Assembly: GCF_019635465.1 (NCBI RefSeq)
Contig: NZ_JAHBZK010000005.1
Location: 1 to 64,000, forward strand
Length of the DNA stretch: 64,000 bases
Direction of reading: 5' to 3'
From: Hydrogenophaga sp.
GTDB lineage: Bacteria > Pseudomonadota > Gammaproteobacteria > Burkholderiales > Burkholderiaceae_C
Part shown: positions 18,367 through 28,111 of the stretch, piece after piece
Position numbering within the stretch: the first letter of the stretch is position 1
Layout: the number at the start of each line of letters is the position of its first letter
Notes under the pieces: model-generated
Seen by the model: only the letters and a program-made list of their open reading frames with translations
What the model was told of the DNA's origin: nothing
Databases searched by the model: none
Made by a program: the position numbers and the translations under genes

Positions 18367-19095
18367 TCAACCCAACCTCACCGAGCGCCCGATATAGAGC
18401 ACGGGCCCCGTCGGCCTGCCAGTGGGAGAGCCGTTGTAGGGCTCCAGCGTGATCTCGAACAACTGGTTGGGCACCAGCGGTGGCAGTCGGTCGATCGGCA
18501 CCTCCAGCGCCTGGCCGGGCTGCACCAGCCCCAGGGACACCGGCGCGTCCCAGGTGTCCGCCTTGGTCCAGAACTGCAGCGAGCGCTGCGCCGGCAAGTT
18601 CGTCGTCCCCAGTGGTTCAAGACGCAGGGAATGGGGGCCGCTGGTGCGTACCACCCACCCGGGCGCCGTGCTGTTGGGCGCCACCAACACCACCATGTAC
18701 TGGGGCTCGGCGGGCGCAAACAGCCCGGTGACCGGCACCAGCGCCACCAGCGAGGCGGTGGCAAAACCCGTGACCGCCACCGCACGCCAGAACCACAGGC
18801 TGCGCCACCAGTCTTGCCAGCCGCGCTGGGTGACTGACCTTGCCCGCCTAGCTGTCGCGACCGGGGACGGTCCAATGGACGCGTCAATGCGCGCCCACAC
18901 GGCCGGAGACGGTGCCACGGGTTCGGTCAGGGCGGTCAATGGCATCAGGCGCTCCTCCCATGCCTGCACCCTGGCGCGCAGTTCGGCATCGGTGATCAGG
19001 CGTTGCTGCACCTCGGTGCGGCGTGCCGCCGACAAGGTGCCCAGCACATAAGCAGACGCCAGGGCGTCGTCGCGGTCGCGGGCGTCGGGTGTCAT
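18367..19095 (-). CDS. Anti-sigma factor, RskA-type
   Basis: A 242-residue membrane protein: an N-terminal cytoplasmic anti-sigma domain (ALASAYVLGTLSAARRTEVQ, wording typical of anti-sigma-K factors), one transmembrane helix about residues 105-125 (AVAVTGFATASLVALVP), and a periplasmic RskA domain. It would hold the cognate ECF sigma factor inactive until a signal from outside releases it. The ATG overlaps the sigma gene's TGA by four bases. A GTG nine bases upstream is possible but the overlap favours ATG. Confidence 0.87.
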   Translation of the reverse strand: MTPDARDRDDALASAYVLGTLSAARRTEVQQRLITDAELRARVQAWEERLMPLTALTEPVAPSPAVWARIDASIGPSPVATARRARSVTQRGWQDWWRSLWFWRAVAVTGFATASLVALVPVTGLFAPAEPQYMVVLVAPNSTAPGWVVRTSGPHSLRLEPLGTTNLPAQRSLQFWTKADTWDAPVSLGLVQPGQALEVPIDRLPPLVPNQLFEITLEPYNGSPTGRPTGPVLYIGRSVRLG

Positions 19096-19664
19096 GCGAG
19101 GCACTCCCGCAACGCCAGCAGACCACGGCGGATCCAGGCTTTCACGGAACCCAGCGGCGCTCCCAGGCGTTCGGCAATCTCGCCGTGGGTGCAGCCGTCG
19201 ACATAGGCGTAGAGCACGCAGTTGCGCTTGGCGCTGTCAAGCCGCGCCAGACAGTCGTCCAGGCGACCAAGGCCGGCACTCAACGCGAACGCTTCGGCCA
19301 TGTCCGGGGTCGCCACCGCGGCCGCGTCGGCGTCGAGCAAGGCGTCCAGACCGTCGTCATCCACCGCCACCTGGCGCGCACCGGCCCGAACCACATCCAA
19401 CGCGCGATGCCGCACGATGGACGTGATCCAGCCCCGCGCATCGCCGCGCGCCGGGTCAAAGCTGGCCGCGCGCGTCCAGATGCTGACGAAGGCGTCGTGC
19501 AACACGTCCTCGGCAGCCGCCCGGTCTCGCACGATGCGCAGCGCCACCCCCAGCAAAAACCGCCCTTCCCGCTCGTACAGCGCACGCAGCGCCGACCGAT
19601 CGCCCCGTGCGCAATCGGCCAGGGCGGCGGCGTGATCGAAGTCGCTGGTGGGTGGTGGCTGCAA
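19092..19664 (-). CDS. ECF-type RNA polymerase sigma factor (SigK/RpoE-like)
   Basis: A 190-residue sigma-70 family protein with region 2 (LYEREGRFLLGVALRIVRDR to AEDVLHDAFVSIW) and region 4 ending in the helix-turn-helix HGEIAERLGAPLGSVKAWIRR. It pairs with the overlapping anti-sigma gene. The first codon is TTG, and no good ribosome site is seen, so the N-terminus may differ by a few residues. It follows the DUF3455 gene by 21 bases, which suggests one operon under its own control. Confidence 0.9.
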   Translation of the reverse strand: MQPPPTSDFDHAAALADCARGDRSALRALYEREGRFLLGVALRIVRDRAAAEDVLHDAFVSIWTRAASFDPARGDARGWITSIVRHRALDVVRAGARQVAVDDDGLDALLDADAAAVATPDMAEAFALSAGLGRLDDCLARLDSAKRNCVLYAYVDGCTHGEIAERLGAPLGSVKAWIRRGLLALRECLA

Positions 19665-19685
19665 GGTGGTGCGTTGCGGTGGGTC

Positions 19686-20234
19686 TCAGGACGCCTTATA
19701 GAACACGTAGTCCGCTTGGTACTGCACGATTTCCCTTGCTCCCTGGTTGCCGGCAGCGCAAGGCAGCGCAGGTGCCACGCCGCCTTTGGTGGCCGAGCGT
19801 TGCACATAGGTCACGCCGGTCATGGCGCCACTGCCCATGGCGGGGTTGGACTTGACCAGCTGGAACGGGATGTTGCCCGTGCCGCCCGGAGCCACCGCCA
19901 ACTGGGTGCCGGTGAACTTCGAGCCATCCATGGCTTCCCAGGTGGCGGGCGGGCCGTAGTACTTGCCCACCTGCTTGCCGCTGCGGTCCAGCAGCCGGGC
20001 GTCCGGGCCGGCAAACACCCACTCGAACTGACCCGCCATGTCTTTCTTGGCGCGGCATTCGTAGGTGATCTGGCCAACGCCCACGGTTTCCATGGCGACC
20101 TGGTGCCCGGCCGGCACCTTCACGGCGTCGGGCAGACCGGCCTGGGAAAAGGCCATGGCCGGCGCACCCATGTTGGCGGCGCAGGCGGTGAGGGACAGGG
20201 CGGCCGTGGCGGCCAGGGTGGATTTCAGCAACAT
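19686..20234 (-). CDS. DUF3455 lipoprotein
   Basis: A 182-residue exported protein; the signal peptide ends in LSLTAC with Cys18, a lipobox, so it is probably membrane-anchored. The rest fits DUF3455: GHQVAMETVGVGQITYEC early, FEWVFAGPDARLLD in the middle, and GAREIVQYQADYVFYK at the end. Function is unknown, but the family commonly lies beside ECF sigma/anti-sigma pairs, as here. GAGGAG precedes the ATG by a normal distance. Confidence 0.87.
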   Translation of the reverse strand: MLLKSTLAATAALSLTACAANMGAPAMAFSQAGLPDAVKVPAGHQVAMETVGVGQITYECRAKKDMAGQFEWVFAGPDARLLDRSGKQVGKYYGPPATWEAMDGSKFTGTQLAVAPGGTGNIPFQLVKSNPAMGSGAMTGVTYVQRSATKGGVAPALPCAAGNQGAREIVQYQADYVFYKAS

Positions 20235-20288
20235 CAGAAGCTCCTCGGTTGGGTTGCAATCAACAGCGCCCATTGCGCTGCTGTCTGC

Positions 20289-20317
20289 ACTACGGCCGAG
20301 ACGGGCTTCTGGATGCA
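20289..20317 (-). promoter_or_regulatory. Candidate ECF promoter of the DUF3455-sigma-anti-sigma operon
   Basis: On the minus strand TGCATCC (20317-20311) and CGTAGT (20294-20289) are separated by 16 bases, the layout of ECF-dependent promoters, and lie 55 bases upstream of the DUF3455 start. It would let the sigma factor drive its own operon. The assignment is by pattern only. Confidence 0.5.
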
Positions 20318-20357
20318 GTGACCTGAAAAAAATCCGGAAAAACCGCGAAACCGCCGA

Positions 20358-21560
20358 TCAAGCGGCGCGCGGACGCACCTTGGCGGCCGCCAGCTTGGCA
20401 TTGGCGCGGGCCTGCTCCACGTCGCCGTGGCGGGCCAGCGCAACGCCCATGCGGCGCTTGACGAAGCTCTCGGGCTTGCCGAACAAGCGCAGCTCGGTGC
20501 CGGGCACGCGCAGGGCCTCGTCGACCCCGTCAAAGGCGATGCCGGTGGCGTCCACCCCGCCGTAGATCACGGCGCTGGCCCCCGGGCTCTTGAGCGAGGC
20601 ATCGACCGGCAAGCCAAGGATGGCGCGCGCGTGCAGCTCGAATTCGTTTTGCCACTGGGTGGCCATGGTCACCATGCCGGTGTCGTGCGGGCGGGGGCTG
20701 ACCTCGCTGAACCACACCTGGTCGCCCGCCACGAACAGCTCCACGCCAAACAGCCCCAGACCGCCCAGGTTGTCGGTGATGGCCTTGGCGATGTCGCGGC
20801 TCTTTTGCAGGGCCACCGCGCTCATGGGGTGCGGCTGCCAGCTTTCCACGTAGTCGCCGCTGACCTGCACGTGGCCGATCGGGTCGCAGAAGTGGGTCTC
20901 GATCTGGCCGTCGGCGCCACGGGCGCGCACCGTGAGCTGGGTGATTTCGTAGTCGAAGCGGATGAAGCCCTCGACGATGATGCGGCCGTGGCTCACACGG
21001 CCACCTGCCATGGCGTAGTCCCAGGCCTTCTGCACGTCGGCCGGTCCGTCGATCTTGCTCTGGCCCTTGCCACTGCTGCTCATGACCGGCTTGACGATAC
21101 AGGGGTAGCCGATCCCGTTGTCGATGGCCGCCTGCAGCTCGGCCAGCGAGTCGCAGAACCGGTAGGGACTGGTCGGCAGGCCCAGCGTTTCGGCGGCCAG
21201 GCGGCGAATGCCCTCGCGGTCCATGGTCAGGCGCGCTGCACGCGCGGTCGGGATCACCGTGACCACCCCGGCCGCCTCCAGCTCCTGCAGCATGGGCGTG
21301 GCGATGGCTTCGATCTCGGGCACCACCAGGTGCGGTCGCTCCTGCTCGATCAGTGCCTTGAGCTGCGCCGGATCGCTCATGGCGATGGTGTGGGCGCGGT
21401 GCGCCACCTGGTGGCCAGGCGCGTTGGCGTAGCGATCGACCGCGATGGTTTCGACACCCAGGCGCTGCAAGGCGATCAGCACCTCCTTGCCGAGCTCGCC
21501 GCTGCCCAGCAGCATGACTTTGGTGGCCGAAGGGGACAGCGGGGTACCGAGCGTGGTCAT
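20358..21560 (-). CDS. purT: Formate-dependent phosphoribosylglycinamide formyltransferase PurT
   Basis: A 400-residue ATP-grasp enzyme: N-terminal fold [21 protein letters not shown], central ATP-grasp domain with [14 protein letters not shown], and metal-binding [25 protein letters not shown] split across residues ~285-310. It makes formyl-GAR from formate, ATP and GAR in purine synthesis, an alternative to PurN. The ATG at [10 protein letters not shown] was chosen because the Rossmann-like start follows at once. It is 22 bases after psd on the same strand, so the two may share a transcript. Confidence 0.94.
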   Translation of the reverse strand: MTTLGTPLSPSATKVMLLGSGELGKEVLIALQRLGVETIAVDRYANAPGHQVAHRAHTIAMSDPAQLKALIEQERPHLVVPEIEAIATPMLQELEAAGVVTVIPTARAARLTMDREGIRRLAAETLGLPTSPYRFCDSLAELQAAIDNGIGYPCIVKPVMSSSGKGQSKIDGPADVQKAWDYAMAGGRVSHGRIIVEGFIRFDYEITQLTVRARGADGQIETHFCDPIGHVQVSGDYVESWQPHPMSAVALQKSRDIAKAITDNLGGLGLFGVELFVAGDQVWFSEVSPRPHDTGMVTMATQWQNEFELHARAILGLPVDASLKSPGASAVIYGGVDATGIAFDGVDEALRVPGTELRLFGKPESFVKRRMGVALARHGDVEQARANAKLAAAKVRPRAA

Positions 21561-21582
21561 GGACAGGTCCTGAAACGAAAAT

Positions 21583-22446
21583 TCAAACGGCGCCGCCGAT
21601 GGCCTCGCCCATTGCCTCACCCATGCACACAGGTCGAGCGGGCGCCCAGTCGGCGTTGAAGCGGATCGAGCCTTTGGGCCACAGCAGCACCACGGTGGAG
21701 CCAAGCAGAAAGCGCCCCATCTCGGCGCCGCGCGCCAGGGCCACCGGCGCGTCGTCGTAGCGCCATTCGCGCAGCACGCCCGGGCGCGGTGGGTTGACCA
21801 CGCCGTGCCAGGTGGTGGCCATGCTGCCGACGATGGTGGCGCCCACCAGCACCAGCGCAAACGGCTGGCTGCGCCCCTGGTGCGGCATGTCGAACACGCA
21901 CACCACGCGCTCGTTGCGCGCAAACAGGCCAGGCACGCCCGCCGCCGTGGCCGGGTTCACCGAGAACAGGTCGCCCGGCACATGAACCATGCGCTTGAGC
22001 GTGGCGGCCGCCGGCATGTGGATGCGGTGGTAGTCGCGTGGGCTGAGGTAGATGGTGGCGAAGTCACCGTCCTCGAAGGCCGATGCCAGCGTGGCGTCGC
22101 CGCCCAGCAGCGCGCGGGTGCTGTAGTGGTGCCCCTTGGCCTGGAAGATCTGGTCGCGCTCGATGCGCCCGAACTGGCTGATGGCCCCGTCGACCGGGCA
22201 GACAAATGCCGCGTCGCTCAGCGGTCGGGCGTCGGCGCGCAACGCACGGGTGAAGAAGTCATTGAAGCTGGCGTAGGCCGTGGGGTCGGGGGTGGCCGCC
22301 TCGGCCATGTTCACGCCGTAGCGCCGGATGAATCGGCGAATGGCCCATTGCGTGACCGCCCCGCCCTGCCAGCTGGCAAAACGACCCGCGAGCTGCGTGA
22401 GGGCCTGCTTGGGCAGCAGGTACTGGAGTTGAACGGCCAACGACAT
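21583..22446 (-). CDS. psd: Phosphatidylserine decarboxylase proenzyme
   Basis: A 287-residue membrane-associated proenzyme. The self-cleavage motif LGST is at residues 248-251, where Ser250 becomes the pyruvoyl group; the conserved YHRIHMP lies at about 139-145. It converts phosphatidylserine to phosphatidylethanolamine at the inner membrane. Length is normal for the short bacterial type. Its start is only 69 bases from the divergent ABC transporter gene, so both promoters lie in that gap. Confidence 0.95.
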   Translation of the reverse strand: MSLAVQLQYLLPKQALTQLAGRFASWQGGAVTQWAIRRFIRRYGVNMAEAATPDPTAYASFNDFFTRALRADARPLSDAAFVCPVDGAISQFGRIERDQIFQAKGHHYSTRALLGGDATLASAFEDGDFATIYLSPRDYHRIHMPAAATLKRMVHVPGDLFSVNPATAAGVPGLFARNERVVCVFDMPHQGRSQPFALVLVGATIVGSMATTWHGVVNPPRPGVLREWRYDDAPVALARGAEMGRFLLGSTVVLLWPKGSIRFNADWAPARPVCMGEAMGEAIGGAV

Positions 22447-22515
22447 GGGAGCCGGATTGTAGGAGGCGCCATGGCCGCCGACGGGGGTATGGCGGCGCGG
22501 GCACAATCCACCGCC

Positions 22516-23451
22516 ATGACGCCACCCTTGTTCGAGGTCACCGACCTGGTCAAGCGCTATGGGGAGTCCACCGTCGTCGACGGTCTCGGCTTTGCCATCC
22601 ACCCGGGCGAATGCCTGGGTGTGATCGGCCCCAACGGTGCGGGCAAGACCACCACCATCCGCATGTGCCTGGGCCTGACCGCCCCCGACGCCGGGCGCAT
22701 CACCGCCTTCGGGCTGGACATGCCGCGCGACGCACTGGCCATCAAGGAGCGCCTCGGTGTGGTCGCGCAGATGGACACGCTCGACCCCGACTTCACCGCC
22801 GAAGAGAACCTGCTGGTCTATGGCCGCTACTTTGGCCTGAGCGACGCAGTCATCCGCCCGCGCATTCCGCGCCTGCTCGAGTTCGCCGCGCTCACACACA
22901 AGGCCAAGGCCCGTCCGGGTGAGCTCTCCGGTGGCATGAAGCGGCGCCTGTCGCTGGCGCGTGCGCTCGTCAATGACCCGCAGCTGCTCATGCTGGACGA
23001 ACCCACGACCGGGCTGGACCCGCAGGCACGCCACCTGATGTGGGAGCGGCTGCAGCTGCTGTTGCAGCAGGGCAAGAGCATCCTGCTCACCACCCATTTC
23101 ATGGATGAGGCCGAGCGCTTGTGCTCGCGCCTGCTGGTGCTCGACCACGGCCGCAAGATCGCCGAAGGCCGGCCCCGCGCCCTGATTGCCGAACACCTGG
23201 AGCCCGACGTGGTGGAGGTCTACGGCCCGGGCGCGCTCGACATCGCACAGCGCGACGAACACGCGCCACTGCGGGCACTGGCAGCACGCGTCGAAGTCAG
23301 TGGCGAGACGGTGTTCCTCTACACCGCGCAGGCCCAGCCCATCCTGGCTGCGCTGGCCGAGCAGCATGCCTGGCGCACGCTGCACCGCCCGGCCAACCTG
23401 GAGGACCTGTTCCTCAAACTCACGGGCCGACAGATTCGGGAGGACGGCTGA
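22516..23451 (+). CDS. ABC transporter ATP-binding protein, NodI-like
   Basis: A 311-residue ABC ATPase: Walker [11 protein letters not shown], signature [15 protein letters not shown], Walker [15 protein letters not shown], and a long C-terminal region as in the DrrA/NodI group. It pairs with the next gene, whose start overlaps its stop by one base (TGATG). Rhizobial NodI exports Nod factor lipochitooligosaccharides, but Burkholderiales carry many NodI relatives with no link to nodulation. A lipid or glycolipid cargo is likely, in keeping with psd nearby; this is inference. Confidence 0.88.
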   Translation: MTPPLFEVTDLVKRYGESTVVDGLGFAIHPGECLGVIGPNGAGKTTTIRMCLGLTAPDAGRITAFGLDMPRDALAIKERLGVVAQMDTLDPDFTAEENLLVYGRYFGLSDAVIRPRIPRLLEFAALTHKAKARPGELSGGMKRRLSLARALVNDPQLLMLDEPTTGLDPQARHLMWERLQLLLQQGKSILLTTHFMDEAERLCSRLLVLDHGRKIAEGRPRALIAEHLEPDVVEVYGPGALDIAQRDEHAPLRALAARVEVSGETVFLYTAQAQPILAALAEQHAWRTLHRPANLEDLFLKLTGRQIREDG

Positions 23452-24272
23452 TGCAGAGCACCGCACCCAACCCCTGGGCACCGCCGCGCCTGTCGTCGCG
23501 CTGGTGGCCGGTGTTCCTGCGCAACCTGCTGGTGTGGCGCAAGCTGGCCATTCCCAGCGTGGTGGCCAACATCGCCGAACCGCTGATCTGGCTGGTGGCC
23601 TTTGGCTACGGGCTGGGCGCGCTGGTCGGCACGGTGAACCTGCCGGTGGCGGGCGGCACCACGGTGGCGGTGCCCTACATCCTGTTCCTGGCCAGCGGCA
23701 GCATCTGCATGAGCGCCATGAACGCCGCCACCTTCGAGGCGCTGTACTCGGCGTTCTCGCGCATGCACGTGCAAAAGACCTGGGACGGCATCATGAACGC
23801 GCCGGTGCGCCTGGACGACGTGGTGCTGGCCGAGATGTTGTGGGCGGGCTTCAAGGCCTTGTTCACCGTGACGGTGATCCTGCTGGTGATGCTGGGTCTG
23901 GGCATCACGCATTCGCCCAAGTTGCTGGTGGCCTGGCCGGTGCTGTGGGCCACGGGCATCACCTTCTCGTGCATCGCGCTGGTGTTCAACGCGCTGGCCA
24001 AGGGCTACGACTTCTTCAGCTACTACTTCACGCTGGTGCTCACGCCCATGATGTTTCTCTCGGGCGTCTTCTTTCCCCGCGAACAGCTACCGGCACCGGT
24101 GCTGCTGCTGTCTGACCTGTTGCCGCTGACCCATGCGGTGCAGCTGGTGCGTCCGCTGTTTCTGGACCAGTGGCCTACCCACATCGCGCTGCATTTTGGG
24201 GTGCTGGTCTTCTACGCGGTGGCCGGTTTCTGGCTGGCCCTGGCGCTGACCCGCAAGCGCTTCGCACGGTAG
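23451..24272 (+). CDS. ABC transporter permease, NodJ-like
   Basis: A 273-residue ABC-2 type permease with six hydrophobic segments, the first around WLVAFGYGLGALVG, and a GVFFPREQLPAPVLLLSDLLPLTH region near the C-terminus typical of the NodJ/DrrB family. It forms the membrane part of the exporter with the preceding ATPase. Overlap by one base suggests translational coupling. The ATG at 23451 is the only sensible start. Confidence 0.88.
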   Translation: MQSTAPNPWAPPRLSSRWWPVFLRNLLVWRKLAIPSVVANIAEPLIWLVAFGYGLGALVGTVNLPVAGGTTVAVPYILFLASGSICMSAMNAATFEALYSAFSRMHVQKTWDGIMNAPVRLDDVVLAEMLWAGFKALFTVTVILLVMLGLGITHSPKLLVAWPVLWATGITFSCIALVFNALAKGYDFFSYYFTLVLTPMMFLSGVFFPREQLPAPVLLLSDLLPLTHAVQLVRPLFLDQWPTHIALHFGVLVFYAVAGFWLALALTRKRFAR

Positions 24273-24312
24273 CCAGGGTGGTGGTGCGGCGCAGGGCGCC
24301 GGCGCCACCCGC

Positions 24313-24570
24313 TCAGTGCACCGACGACAGACCAGGCTGGGCTTCGAGGTAGGCGTCCATGCCGGTGTCCATGAAGGTCTCGGCATCGATGGCGGCGTCG
24401 AATTCGTGCACCGTGGTGTTGAACAGCTTGGGAATCAGCGGCTTGTCCAGCGGGCGGCAGACCCGGCCACCCAGACCCTGCAGGGGGCGGCTGGCTTCCA
24501 TGGCGCTGATGACGGACTCGGGGTCGAGCATGAGCACGAAGGGGTTGGTGCGGTCGGCGATCGGTTTCAT
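24313..24570 (-). CDS. Small conserved-looking protein of unknown function
   Basis: An 85-residue protein with no signal peptide or membrane helix. It contains DPESVISAMEASRPLQGL and a VCRPLDKPLIPKLFN stretch, and an acidic C-terminal half. I do not recognise a characterised family. It looks real because codon use matches its neighbours, the ATG is followed by good coding bias, and the protein is compact and helical. It lies alone between nodJ-like and ybdK genes, and two overlapping inverted repeats sit about 100-130 bases upstream. Confidence 0.6.
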   Translation of the reverse strand: MKPIADRTNPFVLMLDPESVISAMEASRPLQGLGGRVCRPLDKPLIPKLFNTTVHEFDAAIDAETFMDTGMDAYLEAQPGLSSVH

Positions 24571-24673
24571 GGCGGCGTCCTGTTCAAAACGGGTGAGACA
24601 AAGGGTGTGTCGATGGAAACAAACTGTATCGATGCCCTTTTCGACCGTTAAGTCGGCGCACGGCCATTCGCCA

Positions 24674-24700
24674 TGTAGGAAGTTGTCCGACAGGTGTCGG
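24674..24700. repeat. Overlapping short inverted repeats upstream of small gene
   Basis: TGTAGGA (24674-24680) faces TCCGACA (24686-24692) with one mismatch, and CCGACA (24687-24692) faces TGTCGG (24695-24700) perfectly. The site lies in the spacer between ybdK and the 85-residue gene and could be an operator or a dispersed palindrome. Confidence 0.45.
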
Positions 24701-24731
24701 GATTGCCCCGGCAAGCCGATCGTGACGGAAA

Positions 24732-25856
24732 TCACGGTCCGTGCCGCAGAGCCTCCACGCTCGACCGCACAACCGCTTCCACGCTCCGGCTGTCCCGATA
24801 GCGGTTGCGCAGGAAGCTCGCGTGGTTGCCGGCGCGCGCGGCCGTGCGCTCGATTTCATCGAGCGCGGCGAGGCTGCCCAGGGCCTGCGCATGCGGCACC
24901 AGATGGCGCACCGTGGCCAGCACGTCCTCGCGGATGCTGATCTGCTCGCGCGTCTTGGGGTTGACCATCATCCCGTCCAGGCCAAAGCGGCAGGCCTGGA
25001 AGCGGTTGTAGGTGTAGACGAGGTAGTCGTCCTCCTCGGGCGGCGCCTCGGTGCGCTCGAGCAGGTGCCGGCACAGGGCCTGCAGGTAGCAGGCCAGGGC
25101 GGCTGCACGCTCCACCGTCAGCGGTGTGTCGCACACGCGCAGTTCGATGGTGCCGTACTCGGGCTTGGGCCGGATGTCCCAGTAGAAGTCCTTCATGGAC
25201 TGCACCACGCCCGTGCTTTCCATCTTGGTGAAGTAGCCGCTGGTGAAGTCGTCCCAACTCAACACGAAAGGCGCGCGCCCGCTGAGCGGGAAGGCGAACA
25301 CCGAATTCAGGCGCGCCGAATCGAACAGGGTGTCGACCCCCTGCGAAAACGGCGACGACGCTGACAGGGCGATGAAGTGCGGCACGTAGCGGTTGAGCGA
25401 GTGCAGCAGAAACAGGGCTTCGTCGGGCGAGGCGCAGCCGATGTGCACGTGCTGACCGAACACGGTGAACTGCTTGGCCAGGTAGCCGTAGAGCCCCGAG
25501 AGCTGCTTGAAGCGCGGCTTGGAGAAGATGCGCTGCTCGAACCAGCGCTGAAACGGGTGCGTGCCACCACCCGCAAGTTCGATGTTGAGCCGGTCGCCCG
25601 CGGTCACCAGCGTGTCGCGGATCTGCTGCAGCTGCTGGAGCAAGGGGCCGTGCTCGGTGTGAATACCGGTGGCCACCTCGATCATGCTCTGGGTCATTTC
25701 GGGTGTGACCACACCCGGAAACGGCTTGCGGCCCAGCAACTCGAGCAGGTCGTTCGAGCTGCTGGACAAGTCGTGGTCGTAGCTGTTGACAAGCTGCAGC
25801 TCCAGCTCGACGCCCATGGTCAGCGACGCGGACGGCTTGAAGGGTTCCAACGGCAT
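24732..25856 (-). CDS. ybdK: YbdK-family carboxylate-amine ligase (glutamate-cysteine ligase type 2)
   Basis: A 374-residue protein of the GCS2 family. Typical features are [17 protein letters not shown] at the start, [10 protein letters not shown], and [14 protein letters not shown] in the catalytic region. E. coli YbdK has weak gamma-glutamylcysteine ligase activity; the natural reaction is uncertain. The gene follows a cation/proton antiporter gene with a 4-base gap, so both are probably made from one transcript. Confidence 0.9.
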   Translation of the reverse strand: MPLEPFKPSASLTMGVELELQLVNSYDHDLSSSSNDLLELLGRKPFPGVVTPEMTQSMIEVATGIHTEHGPLLQQLQQIRDTLVTAGDRLNIELAGGGTHPFQRWFEQRIFSKPRFKQLSGLYGYLAKQFTVFGQHVHIGCASPDEALFLLHSLNRYVPHFIALSASSPFSQGVDTLFDSARLNSVFAFPLSGRAPFVLSWDDFTSGYFTKMESTGVVQSMKDFYWDIRPKPEYGTIELRVCDTPLTVERAAALACYLQALCRHLLERTEAPPEEDDYLVYTYNRFQACRFGLDGMMVNPKTREQISIREDVLATVRHLVPHAQALGSLAALDEIERTAARAGNHASFLRNRYRDSRSVEAVVRSSVEALRHGP

Positions 25857-25860
25857 GGGC

Positions 25861-27081
25861 TCAGCCCTCCTTGGTGACGTGGGTTTCGCGCGCCGCCATG
25901 AGCGCGCGTTGTGTGACCACCGGGCCCAGCAGCTCCTGCAGCAGCATCATGCCGGCCATGGCCGCCAGCACCTGCACCGCTGGCTCGAAGCCATAGAGGC
26001 GCGTCTGCTCGATCAAGAGGATGGCGAACGCCGACATCGGCGTGAGCGCCAGACCGGTGAGCGCGCCCTTGCGCTCAGTGATGCCCGACAGGCGCGCCAG
26101 GGCCACGTTGCACGCCACCTTGGAAGCTGTGCGCACCGCGATGAAGACAACGCCCATGAGGATGGTCGCGCGCACGTCTGTCCAGGTGAGCAGGGACGCG
26201 ATGTAGATGAAGAGGAACGCCGACAGCAGATCGCCCGCGGTGCCGAAATCACGCTGCGCGCTGGTGAGGGCCACCCGACGCTCCCGCGCCACGATGCCGA
26301 AGGTCAACGCGGCCAGCAGAGGCGAAAGCTTGAGGCCATAGGCTGCGGTGGTGAGCAACAACACCGACAGCGCAAACACCACGGTCACGCCGCGCTCGTG
26401 CGTGTTGCGCAAGCGAAGCAACCAGGGCACCACCATGCCCAGCAAGGCGCCGACCGCGATCGAGGTGCCCACCACGTGCACGCTGCCATAGGCTGCCAGC
26501 GCCAGATCACCTGACGTGGACAAGGTCCAGTAGGCCACCACCAGCTTGAGCGCAAACACCGACATCAGGCAGTTGATGGCGCACAGGTGCAGCACACGCT
26601 CGGTGGCCTGCCCAGTGCTGCGCAGCTCGTTGGCCACACGCAGCACACCAGCGGGCGACGCCGACATCGACAGCGCCGCGATGATCAGCCGTTGGTCAAG
26701 CGGCAACGGAAACAGACCCGAGGCCCAGTAAACAACCCCGAAGGTGATCAGCGATTCCAGGACGCCCAGCAACAGCACCCAGGGGTTGTGCCGGAACCAG
26801 CGCAGGTTGATGCGGTAGCCCAGTTCGAACAGCACCAGCGCCAGCGCGATGTTGGCCAGAAATGCCAGGCCGGGAATGTCGTTGGTGAGGCCGGGCAGGT
26901 TGATCAGGCTGCCCACCAGGCCCACGGCCACATAGCTGGTCACGCGCGGCACGTGCCAGCGCTCCTGAAGCCATTCGGCCAGAAACCAGGCGATCAGCAG
27001 GGCCAGTGGCCAGGCGACGGCCTGCAGCAAAAAGTTGAAGTCAGCGATGACCACGTGGGATGCCTCCAGGATGGCAGCCAT
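25861..27081 (-). CDS. Cation:proton antiporter (CPA2/Kef-like, membrane domain only)
   Basis: A 406-residue membrane protein with about 11-12 hydrophobic helices, of the Na+/H+ exchanger/Kef class. It contains [19 protein letters not shown] and, in helix 5-6, [20 protein letters not shown], the region that carries the ion-binding residues. There is no C-terminal TrkA-N/RCK regulatory domain, unlike KefB/KefC. It may move K+ or Na+ out against protons. It lies upstream of ybdK in the same orientation. Confidence 0.82.
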   Translation of the reverse strand: MAAILEASHVVIADFNFLLQAVAWPLALLIAWFLAEWLQERWHVPRVTSYVAVGLVGSLINLPGLTNDIPGLAFLANIALALVLFELGYRINLRWFRHNPWVLLLGVLESLITFGVVYWASGLFPLPLDQRLIIAALSMSASPAGVLRVANELRSTGQATERVLHLCAINCLMSVFALKLVVAYWTLSTSGDLALAAYGSVHVVGTSIAVGALLGMVVPWLLRLRNTHERGVTVVFALSVLLLTTAAYGLKLSPLLAALTFGIVARERRVALTSAQRDFGTAGDLLSAFLFIYIASLLTWTDVRATILMGVVFIAVRTASKVACNVALARLSGITERKGALTGLALTPMSAFAILLIEQTRLYGFEPAVQVLAAMAGMMLLQELLGPVVTQRALMAARETHVTKEG

Positions 27082-27162
27082 CGGTGCCCACCCGACGCGG
27101 GGTGAACTCGATCGCTGCTTCAGCGGTTCTCGGGGTCGGCGCGCGTGCCGCTGCGCCGGCGC

Positions 27163-28047
27163 TCAGACCGCAAAGCGGGTCTGCATCGCTTGCAGGCCGA
27201 ACGCGTCGAGCACCTGCAGCAATCGCTCGCGGGCGCGTTCGCGCTGGCCGTGGCGATCGTCCGGCATTTTACGGGCGAGGATCAGCTCGTTCTTCATCGA
27301 ATGCTCCCAGCCGACGAGCTCCGTGACCGTCACCTGGTAGCCATGCGCTTCCAGGCGCAGGCAGCGCAACACGTTGGTGATCTGGCTGCCCATCTCGCGC
27401 GTGTGCAAAGGGTGGCGCCACAGTTCGGCCAGCGGCGTGCGCTTGAGCGCCAGCGCCTTGTGCTGGCGCATCACGCCCGCGGCCTCGGCCTGACAGCAGG
27501 GCACCAGCACCATGTGCTGCGCCCCGTGCGCCAGACCGAAGTCGATCGCATCGTCGGTGGCGGTATCGCAGGCATGCAATGCCGTGACCACGTCGATGCG
27601 CTCGGGCATGTCGGGGTGGTCCATGGACTGTTGCACCGTGGTGGCCAGAAACCGCATGCGCTCGAAACCGAGCTCGGTCGCCAATGCGCGCGAACGGATG
27701 ACCAGCTCCTCGCGTGTTTCCACGCCGATCACCTGCCCCGCCGGGCGCGGTCGCAGCACCAGGTCGTACAGGATGAAGCCCAGGTAAGACTTGCCCGCCC
27801 CGTGATCGGCCAGCACCACGTCACCGCGCGCATCAAGCACCTCGGTCAGCAAAGGCTCGATGAACTGCACCAGGTGATTGACCTGCTTGAGCTTGCGCCG
27901 GGTGTCCTGGTTGAGCTTGCCTTCGCGCGTGAGGATGTGCAGCGCCTGCAGCAACGCCACCGACTGGCCTTCGCGCAATTCGGGCAACTGCTGCTGAAGA
28001 CTGGGCGCGGGCTGACGCGAAGGGCGGTGTCGGGCGGCGGAAGGCAT
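27163..28047 (-). CDS. Class I SAM-dependent methyltransferase, target unknown
   Basis: A 294-residue protein with a Rossmann-like methyltransferase core: DVVLADHGAGKSYLGFILYDL, where DHGAGKSYL replaces the usual E/DxGxGxG, followed by IGVETREELV and VVTALHACDTATDDAIDFG. HACDTATD resembles a group of rRNA/tRNA-type methyltransferases sometimes annotated Methyltransf_32. A Pro/Gln-rich N-terminus and an Arg-rich helix near the C-terminus suggest RNA contact, but the substrate is not known. The start was set at the ATG before PSAARHRP. Confidence 0.75.
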   Translation of the reverse strand: MPSAARHRPSRQPAPSLQQQLPELREGQSVALLQALHILTREGKLNQDTRRKLKQVNHLVQFIEPLLTEVLDARGDVVLADHGAGKSYLGFILYDLVLRPRPAGQVIGVETREELVIRSRALATELGFERMRFLATTVQQSMDHPDMPERIDVVTALHACDTATDDAIDFGLAHGAQHMVLVPCCQAEAAGVMRQHKALALKRTPLAELWRHPLHTREMGSQITNVLRCLRLEAHGYQVTVTELVGWEHSMKNELILARKMPDDRHGQRERARERLLQVLDAFGLQAMQTRFAV

Positions 28048-28111
28048 GGGTGCGAATGATAGGAGACGCGATAGAAGGTCCGACAGGAGAGGCGGCGCGG
28101 GACAATCGGGC

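Noticed and set aside
22516-24272. Nod factor export (nodulation island)
   Set aside because: NodIJ-like genes are common in Burkholderiales; no nodABC or nod-box-like sequence is present and the neighbours are housekeeping genes.
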